This document shows, piece after piece, positions 8,507 through 15,356 of a stretch of 20,705 nt of DNA; position 1 is the stretch's first letter; each line of letters opens with the position of its first letter. The stretch is taken from assembly GCA_023418315.1 (NCBI GenBank), contig JAEZZY010000035.1, forward strand, positions 1 to 20,705. The letters run 5' to 3'. The notes under the pieces were generated by a model, which was given only the letters and a program-made list of their open reading frames with translations, ran no database searches and was not told the origin of the DNA. Origin of the DNA: Bacteroidota bacterium. Lineage in GTDB: Bacteria > Bacteroidota > Bacteroidia > Chitinophagales > Chitinophagaceae. The position numbers were made by a program, and so were the translations under genes.

Positions 8507-8549
8507 GCTATGAGAATTGAAAACTAATAGGGGGATTTATAAAGGGAAT

Positions 8550-8828
8550 TTAATAATCTACCGTAGCCTGTATGCCTCTGTCTATCAGCGCCTCTGCCTG
8601 CGGACGAAGCTCGTCGAAGCTGCCTTTTTTCACACCGCATTTTCCTTTGTAATGCACCAGCAAAGCACATTGCTCCGCTTGCTCGGGGGTGTGGGCGCAA
8701 ATGTCCATCAGCGATTGAATCACCCAGTCGAAAGTATTAATATCATCATTCCACACAATTAGGTTGTGGTATTGGTCTTCCAGCACCTCATTATTTTCCT
8801 GTTCCTGATATTTCCATTGTAGGCTCAT
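8550..8828 (-). CDS. clpS: ClpS, adaptor of the ClpAP/ClpCP protease
   Basis: ClpS delivers proteins with destabilising N-terminal residues to a Clp unfoldase. The 92-residue product has the expected small domain: NDDINTF at residues 27-33 corresponds to the NDD-x-TP region that holds the N-degron, and VHYKGKC at 58-64 carries the conserved histidine of the pocket. HTPEQAEQCALLVH forms the linking helix. The N-terminal extension of about 20 residues is polar, as usual for the family. A perfect -7 element lies 17 bases before the ATG at 8828. The peptidase gene follows on the same strand after 75 bases but has its own promoter element. No clpA or clpC is in the window. Confidence 0.92.
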   Translation of the reverse strand: MSLQWKYQEQENNEVLEDQYHNLIVWNDDINTFDWVIQSLMDICAHTPEQAEQCALLVHYKGKCGVKKGSFDELRPQAEALIDRGIQATVDY

Positions 8829-8844
8829 TCCATCACGATTTTTG

Positions 8845-8852
8845 CAAAGATA
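8845..8852 (-). promoter_or_regulatory. Bacteroidetes -7 element before clpS
   Basis: The minus strand reads TATCTTTG, a perfect TAnnTTTG, close to the clpS start. No TTTG -33 element is seen at the expected distance. Confidence 0.45.
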
Positions 8853-9078
8853 AGGATTAGTGGATAGGTGCGAACTCGGGGAATGTGTGGGATTAACAGA
8901 TACACGTAATCGTATTTACGAATTTTAATCCTAACAGCTTGGTTTACATTCACCATCTACGAGTTTTGAATTTTTGTTCAAGCGGTGGTTGCTCACCTAA
9001 ATTTATACTATTTGTGTAAGTTTGTTATAGGTATAAAGGAGTTGGTGGTAATATTCCCAAACGACAACCAAGATAAAG

Positions 9079-9645
9079 ATGAAAGAGATATTTTTCATGT
9101 TTTTTGTAGTTATTACAAGCGGACTTTTCGGTGGACTTCTTTATTTGATATATCTTCCATTCAAAACCCGACTAAAAAAATCAGGTAAACTCACAGATAA
9201 ATTAAACCGACAAATTAATTGGACATTTATTATTTTACTTTGCTTACTCGGAGTTGTGCTTTATCTTTTCAAAGACTATAGGACACCAAGTAAAGACAGG
9301 CTTGAGAAAGTATCCGATATTAAATTACCGACAAACTTCAACGTTCTTAAAGACGAATACCAAGACATGTGGCAAGATTACTGCATCTTTTACGACATTC
9401 AATTTGACAAGAACGCAACGACAGAATTGATAAAAGGCATTAAATCAACAAAGTTTTACAACCCGAATGTAAATCCCAAGTCAATGCTTTATGACAGTTT
9501 ATTTATTAAAATTGACAACGAAAAAGCAGTTTGGTGTAAATCAGAAAAGGGCTATCGTTTTAGCAGACAAGGCGGACTTACATCATATTCAATCGAACTT
9601 GACACATTGACAAACATTTTAAAATACAATGAGTGTGCAGACTAA
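9079..9645 (+). CDS. hypothetical membrane protein
   Basis: Not recognised. The 188 residues include two hydrophobic helices, about 4-26 and 48-63, separated by a basic loop (KTRLKKSGKLTDKLNRQ). A soluble domain of about 120 residues follows, containing short beta-like runs such as DSLFIKIDNEKAVWCK. The topology suggests an inner-membrane anchor with a globular C-terminal domain. The gene is AT-rich compared with clpS and dnaX and sits alone between 250 bases (8829-9078) and 240 bases (9646-9885) of DNA in which I see no other gene. It looks like an accessory insertion. A start at 9079 (ATG after GATAAAG) is the only sensible choice in this frame. Confidence 0.6.
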   Translation: MKEIFFMFFVVITSGLFGGLLYLIYLPFKTRLKKSGKLTDKLNRQINWTFIILLCLLGVVLYLFKDYRTPSKDRLEKVSDIKLPTNFNVLKDEYQDMWQDYCIFYDIQFDKNATTELIKGIKSTKFYNPNVNPKSMLYDSLFIKIDNEKAVWCKSEKGYRFSRQGGLTSYSIELDTLTNILKYNECAD

Positions 9646-9831
9646 AAATGTAGCCCGTAACATGAACTGTGCAAAAAACCAAACAATCAGGATAAGATTT
9701 CCGCATAATAGGCTTGATACAAATAGTCATTCTTAATGCCATCAATACTCGTTTCAGCAGTTTATTACACTCCTCTATCTTAGCACCACTACCCTACAAT
9801 TTGACACGTAACAACTTTTTGACAGAAATAT

Positions 9832-9862
9832 TTTGCTGAATAAAATCACTATCGTAATATTG
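9832..9862 (+). promoter_or_regulatory. arsR promoter
   Basis: TTTG at 9832-9835 is followed after exactly 19 bases by TAATATTG at 9855-9862, one mismatch from TAnnTTTG. This is the Bacteroidetes -33/-7 arrangement. The -7 element lies inside the ArsR-type palindrome at 9851-9866, so bound repressor would block it. Confidence 0.55.
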
Positions 9863-9866
9863 CAAT
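9851..9866. promoter_or_regulatory. ArsR operator 1 (before arsR)
   Basis: ATCGTAATATTGCAAT is an imperfect palindrome centred on AATATT, 19 bases before the arsR ATG. It matches the second copy before arsM at 14 of 16 positions. Both fit ATYGYAATATTRCRAT, which is self-complementary. That ArsR binds here is inference. Confidence 0.6.
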
Positions 9867-9885
9867 GTAAAAATACAATAAGGCA

Positions 9886-10212
9886 ATGGGAGCAACAAAA
9901 ACAGAACATTTTACAAACAAGCAAAACCAAATCGCTACAATCGCTAAGGCGCTGGGACACCCTGCAAGAGTTGCTATCATTGAATATTTACTGAAAGTGA
10001 ACACTTGTATTTGTGGCGATATTGTAAACGAGTTGCCATTAGCACAGCCAACCGTTTCGCAACACTTAAAGGAACTTAAAAATGCAGGACTGATAAAAGG
10101 AAACATTGAGGGTAACGCAATTTGCTACTGCATTGATGAAAAAACGTTCACTATCCTAAAAGATTATTTTTCAAAAATCATTCTTACCGTAACTAAAGAA
10201 AAATGTTGCTAA
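9886..10212 (+). CDS. arsR: ArsR-family metalloregulatory repressor
   Basis: A 108-residue winged-helix repressor of the ArsR/SmtB family, expected to leave DNA when it binds arsenite. The helix-turn-helix region is clear: LGHPARVAIIEYLL (23-36), then LAQPTVSQHLKELKNAGLI (52-70), the recognition helix. Cys41 and Cys43 form a C-x-C pair at the position of the metal-binding cysteines in classical ArsR. A second pair, Cys107-Cys108, ends the protein and may supply the third ligand. It precedes arsM by 56 bases on the same strand and has matching operator palindromes before both genes, so autoregulation and control of arsM are likely. Other soft-metal ligands remain possible. Confidence 0.9.
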   Translation: MGATKTEHFTNKQNQIATIAKALGHPARVAIIEYLLKVNTCICGDIVNELPLAQPTVSQHLKELKNAGLIKGNIEGNAICYCIDEKTFTILKDYFSKIILTVTKEKCC

Positions 10213-10230
10213 AAAAATTTAGACATCAAT

Positions 10231-10246
10231 ATCGCAATATTACAAT
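10231..10246. promoter_or_regulatory. ArsR operator 2 (before arsM)
   Basis: ATCGCAATATTACAAT repeats the palindrome found before arsR, with two substitutions that swap between its half-sites. It is in the 56-base gap between arsR and arsM, 22 bases before the arsM ATG, and suggests that arsM also has its own repressed promoter. Confidence 0.55.
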
Positions 10247-10268
10247 ATAACAATTAAACAAATCAAAA

Positions 10269-11108
10269 ATGGAAAATTCACAAAAAATCAAAGAAATCGT
10301 AAAGCAAAAATATAGTGAAATTGCTTTGCAGGACAAAGAAACAAACGCCTCATCTTGTTGCGGTGCAGGTGGTTGCTCCACGGAAGTTTACAACATTATG
10401 ACTGATGATTACAGCGATTTAGAGGGTTATAATCCAGAAGCTGACTTGGGTTTGGGTTGCGGATTACCTACACAGTTTGCCAAAATCAAAAAAGGCGATA
10501 CCGTTATTGACTTAGGAAGCGGAGCAGGTAACGATTGCTTTGTTGCAAGAAACGAAACAGGAGAAGACGGCAGAGTTATAGGCATTGATTTTACACCGGC
10601 AATGATTGACAAAGCAAGAGCCAACGCAGAAAAATTAGGGCTCAAAAATGTTGAGTTCAGACAGGGTGATATTGAGAATATCCCTGTTTCTGCAACTATT
10701 GCAGACGTAATCGTTAGCAATTGCGTTTTAAATCTTGTACCCGACAAAGACAAAGTTTTTAAAGAAATTTATAGGGTATTGAAACAAGGTGGACATTTTA
10801 GTATCTCGGACGTTGTTTTAGTGGGCAATCTTCCCGACAAATTACGCAATGAAGCAGAAATGTATGCAGGTTGTGTTTCGGGAGCCATTCAAAAAGATGC
10901 CTATTTAGCTTTTATAAAAGCAAACGGTTTTTCAAATATCACCATTCAAAAAGAAAAGCCAATTGTTATTCCCGATGATATTTTAAAAAATTATCTAAAC
11001 GAAGAAGAAGTGCGAAGTTTTAAATCGGGCGATACAGGAATATTCAGCATTACAGTTTATGCGGAAAAACCTAAAACTTGCGGTTGTAGTACAGATTGTT
11101 GCAGTTAG
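10269..11108 (+). CDS. arsM: arsenite S-adenosylmethionine methyltransferase ArsM
   Basis: Converts arsenite stepwise to methylated, partly volatile arsenicals using S-adenosylmethionine, in the cytosol. In 279 residues the SAM-binding motif I is VIDLGSGAGND (79-89) with acidic IGIDFTPAMI (104-113). The family's cysteines are visible: Cys64 in GCGLPT, Cys152 in SNCVLNL and Cys202 in AGCVSGA; the last two are arsenite ligands in studied ArsM enzymes. Extra clusters occur near the N-terminus (Cys30, Cys31, Cys36) and in the last residues (TCGCSTDCCS). It lies behind arsR with an operator copy in between. No arsenite efflux pump or arsenate reductase is present in the window. Confidence in the family is high. 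Confidence 0.95.
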   Translation: MENSQKIKEIVKQKYSEIALQDKETNASSCCGAGGCSTEVYNIMTDDYSDLEGYNPEADLGLGCGLPTQFAKIKKGDTVIDLGSGAGNDCFVARNETGEDGRVIGIDFTPAMIDKARANAEKLGLKNVEFRQGDIENIPVSATIADVIVSNCVLNLVPDKDKVFKEIYRVLKQGGHFSISDVVLVGNLPDKLRNEAEMYAGCVSGAIQKDAYLAFIKANGFSNITIQKEKPIVIPDDILKNYLNEEEVRSFKSGDTGIFSITVYAEKPKTCGCSTDCCS

Positions 11109-11146
11109 TTGAAAAAGAAATTAGAGATTGCTTACCGCTATGAAGT

Positions 11147-11184
11147 AGTCTGGAGACTGCTCTAAATGATGTATGCTCCAGACT
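11147..11184 (+). terminator. perfect stem-loop downstream of arsM, possible terminator
   Basis: AGTCTGGAG at 11147-11155 pairs perfectly with CTCCAGACT at 11176-11184 across a 20-base loop. A competing small hairpin, AGTCTGGAGACT, overlaps the left arm. No T-run follows, so termination is unproven. Confidence 0.4.
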
Positions 11185-11213
11185 CTTCCAACCAAAACAC
11201 GCCCTTCAATCTT

Positions 11214-11417
11214 TTATATATTTTTTGATAGTTGCACCCTGCGATAAAATGCAATACACATCATAGAAACTACAAGTATATCTGGTAGGGAAAGTTTTGA
11301 AATTACCCAGTTATGATAAAATAATCTCACTACTATATAGAGAAAAGCAAACAGCGTCAAATAAAATAGTATTCTTGGCTTTTTAAGCATATAGATAGTT
11401 TTATAATGACTTTTCAC
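11214..11417 (-). CDS. small hypothetical membrane protein
   Basis: Not recognised. The 67-residue frame starts with GTG at 11417; an ATG at 11390 would shorten it by nine residues. A basic N-terminus (KSHYKTIYMLKKPR) is followed by a hydrophobic helix at about 16-33 and a second, weaker one at 43-57, then a basic end. This pattern fits a two-helix inner-membrane miniprotein with both ends in the cytosol. It is AT-rich like the arsenic region beside it and points toward arsM, from whose stem-loop it is separated by about 30 bases. Chance coding cannot be excluded. Confidence 0.4.
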   Translation of the reverse strand: MKSHYKTIYMLKKPRILFYLTLFAFLYIVVRLFYHNWVISKLSLPDILVVSMMCIAFYRRVQLSKNI

Positions 11418-11522
11418 TCACCAACAAAGTTGTTTGCCTATGTCTTGTAAATCATAAACTAATCCTTAAACGCTCCAAAACGGAAGATCTAAGCCACACA
11501 TAGGTTCACCGTTTTCGTCTCC

Positions 11523-13130
11523 TTACACCAGCATCATCACCGGATTTTCCAGATAGGCTTTCAGCGTTTGCAGGAATTGAGCGCCCACCGCGCCATCCAC
11601 CACGCGATGGTCGCAGCTTAGGGTCAGCTTCAGCAGGTTACGAACGACGATAGCGCCGTTTTCCACCACCGGTGTAGCGGCTATTTTTCCTACGGCTAAA
11701 ATGCAGGCATCCGGCGGATTGATGATGGCGGTAAATTCGTCTATATCCATCATGCCGAGGTTGGAGATGGTGAAGGTATTTCCTGTAAATTCCGGCGGCT
11801 GCAATTTTTTATTGCGGGCGCGGTCAGCGAGTTTTTTCGATTCATCGGATATCTGCGACAGTGATTTCTGATCGGCAAATTTGATAACCGGCACAATCAA
11901 TCCCTCCTCTACAGCCACGGCACTGCCTATATGTATATGTCCGTTTTGGCGAATGGTATCGCCCATCCATGAGCTATTGACCTCGGGATGCTTGCGGAGC
12001 GCCATAGCCACGGCTTTGATGATCATATCGTTGAACGAAATTTTTACCGGTGCTACTTCGTTGATGGCTTTGCGCGCATCCATGGCTTTGTCCATCGTTA
12101 CCGTCATGCGGAGATAGAAATGCGGTGCGCTGAATTTGCTTTCCGACAAGCGTTTTGCAATGATGGTACGCATTTGCGACAGAGGAAGATCGGTATGGCT
12201 TTCCTCGCCCATTGCGATAGGCATAGCGGTTGCAACAGATTGAACTGGGGTTGTTTTTGCAGAAGTAGCTTGTGGAGTATATTCTTCCACATCCCGTTTG
12301 ATGATTCTGCCGCCATCGCCGGTACCTTTTACTGCGCTGAGGTCAATGCCTTTTTCCGCAGCCATTTTCTTAGCCAGCGGCGAGGCTTTCATCCGTTCAT
12401 CGGAGGAGGAAGACGGAGCGGCTTGTTCTTCGGTTTTGTGGGGTTGCTCTTGCGATTGTTTGGGTTCGGATGCAGGCGTTTGGGGAGCATTCGCATCGGC
12501 GAGATAAGGTTCTATATCCGTTCCTTCTTTCCCTACAATGGCGATAATCTCATTTACTTGCGCGGCTTCGCCTTCTTTTTTTCCTATATAAAGGAGGGTG
12601 CCGTCCACATAGGGCAGTACTTCCATCGTGGCTTTATCGGTATCCACATCGGCAAGTACGTCGTCGCTTTTGATGGTGTCGCCTACTTTTTTATGCCATG
12701 CTACGATCTTGCCTTCTTTCATCGTATCGCTCAGCAAGGGCATACGGATGACGGTGGCATCCCCGGGATTAGGCGCAGGGGTGGCAGGTTTTGATTCTTG
12801 TATAGGTACATCTGCCTTTGCTTCTGCTGCCGGAGTTTCCTCTGCCGCATTGTTGTTTTCCTTCTCTTCCAGCAGGGCTTTATAATCTTCTCCTTCCTTT
12901 CCGATTATGGCTATAATATCGTTTACTTTGGCTGCTTTGCCTTGTTCTACGCCTATGTATAAAAGCGTTCCGTCCACATAAGGCATCACCTCCATCGTGG
13001 CTTTGTCGGTTTCCACATCGGCAATCACGTCATCACTCTTTACTACATCGCCTACTTTTTTATACCAGTTTGCAATTTTCCCTTCTTTCATCGTATCACT
13101 CAGCAAGGGCATTCTTATTGCTTCAGCCAT
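11523..13130 (-). CDS. pyruvate dehydrogenase complex E2, dihydrolipoamide acetyltransferase
   Basis: The E2 core subunit transfers acetyl groups from lipoyl arms to coenzyme A, linking glycolysis to the citric acid cycle. From the ATG at 13130 the protein has 535 residues. There are two nearly identical lipoyl domains with lipoyl lysines Lys43 (ETDKATMEV) and Lys166 (DTDKATMEV). Alanine- and proline-rich linkers follow, then a peripheral subunit-binding domain (ASPLAKKMAAEKGIDLSAVK and onward) and the catalytic domain, ending with DHRVVDG (His508, Asp512). A longer TTG start at 13163 would overlap a perfect -7 element and is not used. Two lipoyl domains and the overall form favour pyruvate over 2-oxoglutarate as the complex substrate. 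E1 and E3 genes are not in the window. Confidence 0.93.
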   Translation of the reverse strand: MAEAIRMPLLSDTMKEGKIANWYKKVGDVVKSDDVIADVETDKATMEVMPYVDGTLLYIGVEQGKAAKVNDIIAIIGKEGEDYKALLEEKENNNAAEETPAAEAKADVPIQESKPATPAPNPGDATVIRMPLLSDTMKEGKIVAWHKKVGDTIKSDDVLADVDTDKATMEVLPYVDGTLLYIGKKEGEAAQVNEIIAIVGKEGTDIEPYLADANAPQTPASEPKQSQEQPHKTEEQAAPSSSSDERMKASPLAKKMAAEKGIDLSAVKGTGDGGRIIKRDVEEYTPQATSAKTTPVQSVATAMPIAMGEESHTDLPLSQMRTIIAKRLSESKFSAPHFYLRMTVTMDKAMDARKAINEVAPVKISFNDMIIKAVAMALRKHPEVNSSWMGDTIRQNGHIHIGSAVAVEEGLIVPVIKFADQKSLSQISDESKKLADRARNKKLQPPEFTGNTFTISNLGMMDIDEFTAIINPPDACILAVGKIAATPVVENGAIVVRNLLKLTLSCDHRVVDGAVGAQFLQTLKAYLENPVMMLV

Positions 13131-13160
13131 AATAGTCTGTTCAGTTTTATTTTGAGTTTT

Positions 13161-13194
13161 CAAAAATAATCATTTCCTATTGCTAAAAAACAAA
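13161..13194 (-). promoter_or_regulatory. promoter of the E2 gene
   Basis: The minus strand has TATTTTTG (13168 to 13161), a perfect TAnnTTTG, 30 bases before the ATG at 13130. A TTTG lies upstream at 13194-13191, 22 bases away, slightly longer than the usual spacing. Confidence 0.45.
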
Positions 13195-13325
13195 CAAGAG
13201 CAATTTGTAGGCTAATTCATCTGCACAGCCTATATGTTTTTTATAAAAATGATTCTTCCTATAGCACTCTATTCGGCAGCACAACGAGTCATTTTCGGAG
13301 AAGAAAAGAAACGCTTTCTTTCTTG

Positions 13326-15125
13326 TCAAAAATCAATCTGCATGTTCAACGCGGATTTCAGCGTGCTAAGGTTCGGATTTTTTTGTGCCATCAGGTCAAA
13401 AATTTCTTGCTTGCTCAGCACTTTGGTTTCCTTTGTCTGTTCTTCGTTTTCGGGTCTTCGTATTTCGGTGGTGATGCGCAACAGCACGCCGGTTTTTTGT
13501 TGAAAAAAATCGGATAATATATTTCGTTGCTGGGTTACATACACCTCCGTGATGTCATCCGGGGCTATAAAACGTACTTCCTGTCCGTCAATAAGCTCCA
13601 CGCATATTCTCGAAAACTGGGCATAGTAGGCAGATTTATTTTCCCTGCGCAGACTTTCTTTAAATTCGGTATAGAGTTGTTGCACGGTTTCTTCCGTTAC
13701 GGTGATGCTTTCCGATACCGTTTTCCGCTCAGCTTCCATCATTTTATCTATATCGCCCAGCAAATCTTTATGAATGCGCTTGGCAGTGCCGTTTGTAGCG
13801 GGACGTTCAGTAGCGGAATGCGCCTCCTCCCGATTGCTATGCACCGGCGGTTTTTCGGGTACGGGTGCAGCGCTTTTTGAGGGTGGTACATAGGCGGGCG
13901 AAGCCTCCAGCATAACACTGGGCTGCGGTGTGGGCAAAGGAGCCGGTGCCGTTTGCGGGATGGGCGGCGTGGCTACGGCATCAATTTTTTTTTTATCTTC
14001 CTGTAGAGAAACCGTTGTAGCCGAAGTAGCCTGCAGCAGGTAGCAAAGACGAATGAAGCACATTTCTACATGCAGCCGTTTGTTGTTGCTGTTTTTATAG
14101 TTCAGTTCTGCTTCGTTCAATACGTTCAGCGCCGAAAGCACAAACGACGGCGGTGTCTGATTGGCTTTTTCAAAATAGACAGGTTTATGATCTGCGGGAA
14201 CATCGAGGAGCCTGGCCATGCGGGCATCTTTGCAAAGCAACAAATTTCGGACATGCTCTTCCATTCCTTCTATGATTACATTTCCTTCAAAACCTTTGTC
14301 CAGCACTTCGTCCAGCAAGAGCAACGTGCCGCTCACGTCCTGCGCCAGCAAGCGGTCGGTAAGGCTGAAATAGAAATCGGCATCCAGCATATTCAGATGC
14401 TCCATAGCCGCATTGTAGGTCAATGCACCTTGCGTAAAACTGGAAATGCGATCCAGCATGGAAAGTGCATCCCGCATACATCCTTCGCTTTTCTGGGCTA
14501 TGACGTGCAGGGCAGCATCCTGTGCATCTACGCTTTCGGAAAGGGTTATTTGCTTTAAGTGATTCGTAATATCACCTGTGGTAATTCTTTTAAAATCAAA
14601 TATTTGACAACGGCTAAGGATAGTAGGTAAAATCTTATGCTTTTCGGTAGTGGCTAAGATAAAAATGGCATAGGAGGGTGGCTCTTCCAGGGTTTTCAGA
14701 AAGGCATTGAAGGCGGCTGTGCTCAGCATGTGTACCTCATCTATGATGTATATTTTATATTTTCCCTGTTGCGGGGCAAAGCGTACCTGATTGACGAGTT
14801 CGCGAATGTCATCCACCGAATTATTGCTCGCCGCATCGAGTTCAAAAATATTGAAAGAGGTATTATCGTTAAACGAGCGACAAGTAGCGCAGTTTCCGCA
14901 GGCTTCCATATCGGCGGTAGGGCATTCGCAGTTGATGGTTTTGGCAAGGATACGGGCACAGGTGGTTTTGCCTACACCTCGCGGTCCGCAAAACAGATAG
15001 GCATGTGCCAGGTGCTGATGGCGGATGGCGTTTTTTAAGGTAGTAGTAATGTGCTCCTGCCCTACTACGGTATCAAAGGTTTGTGGACGGTATTTGCGTG
15101 CGGAAACGATATATTGCTCAGACAT
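13326..15125 (-). CDS. dnaX: DNA polymerase III subunit gamma/tau
   Basis: The clamp-loader ATPase that opens the sliding clamp and, as tau, ties polymerase cores together. From ATG 15125 it has 599 residues; upstream in-frame codons are ignored because MSEQYIVSARKYRPQTFDTVVGQ is the standard N-terminus and a -7 element lies 19 bases before it. Walker A is GPRGVGKT (47-54), a zinc-binding cysteine cluster follows (CEC, then CGNCATC), Walker B is IIDEVHM, and the sensor/arginine-finger region is ILSRCQIFDF. Domain III ends near residue 370. A proline- and alanine-rich linker and a C-terminal tau-type domain follow. At codons 378-381 there is a run of ten A residues with stops close by in both other frames, which could yield a gamma-like short form. 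Confidence 0.95.
   Translation of the reverse strand: MSEQYIVSARKYRPQTFDTVVGQEHITTTLKNAIRHQHLAHAYLFCGPRGVGKTTCARILAKTINCECPTADMEACGNCATCRSFNDNTSFNIFELDAASNNSVDDIRELVNQVRFAPQQGKYKIYIIDEVHMLSTAAFNAFLKTLEEPPSYAIFILATTEKHKILPTILSRCQIFDFKRITTGDITNHLKQITLSESVDAQDAALHVIAQKSEGCMRDALSMLDRISSFTQGALTYNAAMEHLNMLDADFYFSLTDRLLAQDVSGTLLLLDEVLDKGFEGNVIIEGMEEHVRNLLLCKDARMARLLDVPADHKPVYFEKANQTPPSFVLSALNVLNEAELNYKNSNNKRLHVEMCFIRLCYLLQATSATTVSLQEDKKKIDAVATPPIPQTAPAPLPTPQPSVMLEASPAYVPPSKSAAPVPEKPPVHSNREEAHSATERPATNGTAKRIHKDLLGDIDKMMEAERKTVSESITVTEETVQQLYTEFKESLRRENKSAYYAQFSRICVELIDGQEVRFIAPDDITEVYVTQQRNILSDFFQQKTGVLLRITTEIRRPENEEQTKETKVLSKQEIFDLMAQKNPNLSTLKSALNMQIDF
13985..13994 (-). other. A10 slippery run in dnaX, candidate gamma/tau switch
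   Basis: On the coding strand codons 378-381 read AAA AAA AAA ATT, ten A in a row. Adding one A, or a -1 ribosomal shift, gives AAT TGA and stops after residue 381. Losing one A gives TTG ATG CCG TAG and stops after residue 383. Either product ends at the boundary between domain III and the tau-specific linker. Confidence 0.6.
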
Positions 15126-15144
15126 AGGTCTTATAAGATGAATC

Positions 15145-15152
15145 CAAAAATA
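15145..15152 (-). promoter_or_regulatory. Bacteroidetes -7 element before dnaX
   Basis: The minus strand reads TATTTTTG, a perfect TAnnTTTG, 19 bases before the ATG at 15125. It supports that start over longer in-frame extensions. Confidence 0.45.
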
Positions 15153-15332
15153 AATAAAATTCAGCCGCGGAAAGAAAGGAATTGCGAATTGTGGAAAAGC
15201 GAAGGGTAGCCTGCGCTCGGAGGATGGATACGGGGGAATAATTTTTTCCAAAACCACTCCCCTATCAAAAAGAAAATAACGTCACATAGGTGCACCGGGT
15301 ACTTCAGTGCTATACTTTTTTAACTAAATCCG

Positions 15333-15350
15333 AAAAAGCACCTGCTGCTT
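15333..15350 (-). terminator. weak intrinsic terminator after dnaJ
   Basis: On the minus strand AAGCA (15350-15346), the loop GCAGG and TGCTT (15340-15336) form a short stem followed by TTT. It lies 6 bases after the dnaJ stop codon. The stem is only five base pairs, so strength is doubtful. The rest of 15126-15356 shows no gene. Confidence 0.35.
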
Positions 15351-15356
15351 GTTTCA

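Noticed and set aside
7536..8507. A 323-codon plus-strand frame opposite the S9 peptidase gene.
   Set aside because: The minus-strand frame carries a full DPP-IV protein with all catalytic residues; the plus frame has no recognisable domain and is a mirror of its codon use.
9045..9078. TTGGT/ACCAA pairing before the orphan membrane protein, considered as an integron attC site.
   Set aside because: It lacks the GTTRRRY and RYYYAAC core sites, and no integrase is present.
11466..11522. In-frame continuation after the E2 stop codon reads 18 further residues (GDENGEPMCGLDLPFWSV) before the next stop, suggesting readthrough.
   Set aside because: The E2 protein already ends with the usual C-terminus (ENPVMMLV) at a TAA. 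The stretch also holds a weak inverted repeat (AAAACGG with CCGTTTT), which explains little. Nothing supports readthrough.
13208..13232. Inverted repeat TAGGCT/AGCCTA between dnaX and the E2 gene.
   Set aside because: Only six base pairs around a 13-base loop with no T-run; it is too weak to call a terminator or operator.
15126..15257. N-terminal extension of dnaX starting at 15257.
   Set aside because: The extension would add 44 residues before the standard DnaX N-terminus and would run through a perfect -7 element; the ATG at 15125 is preferred.
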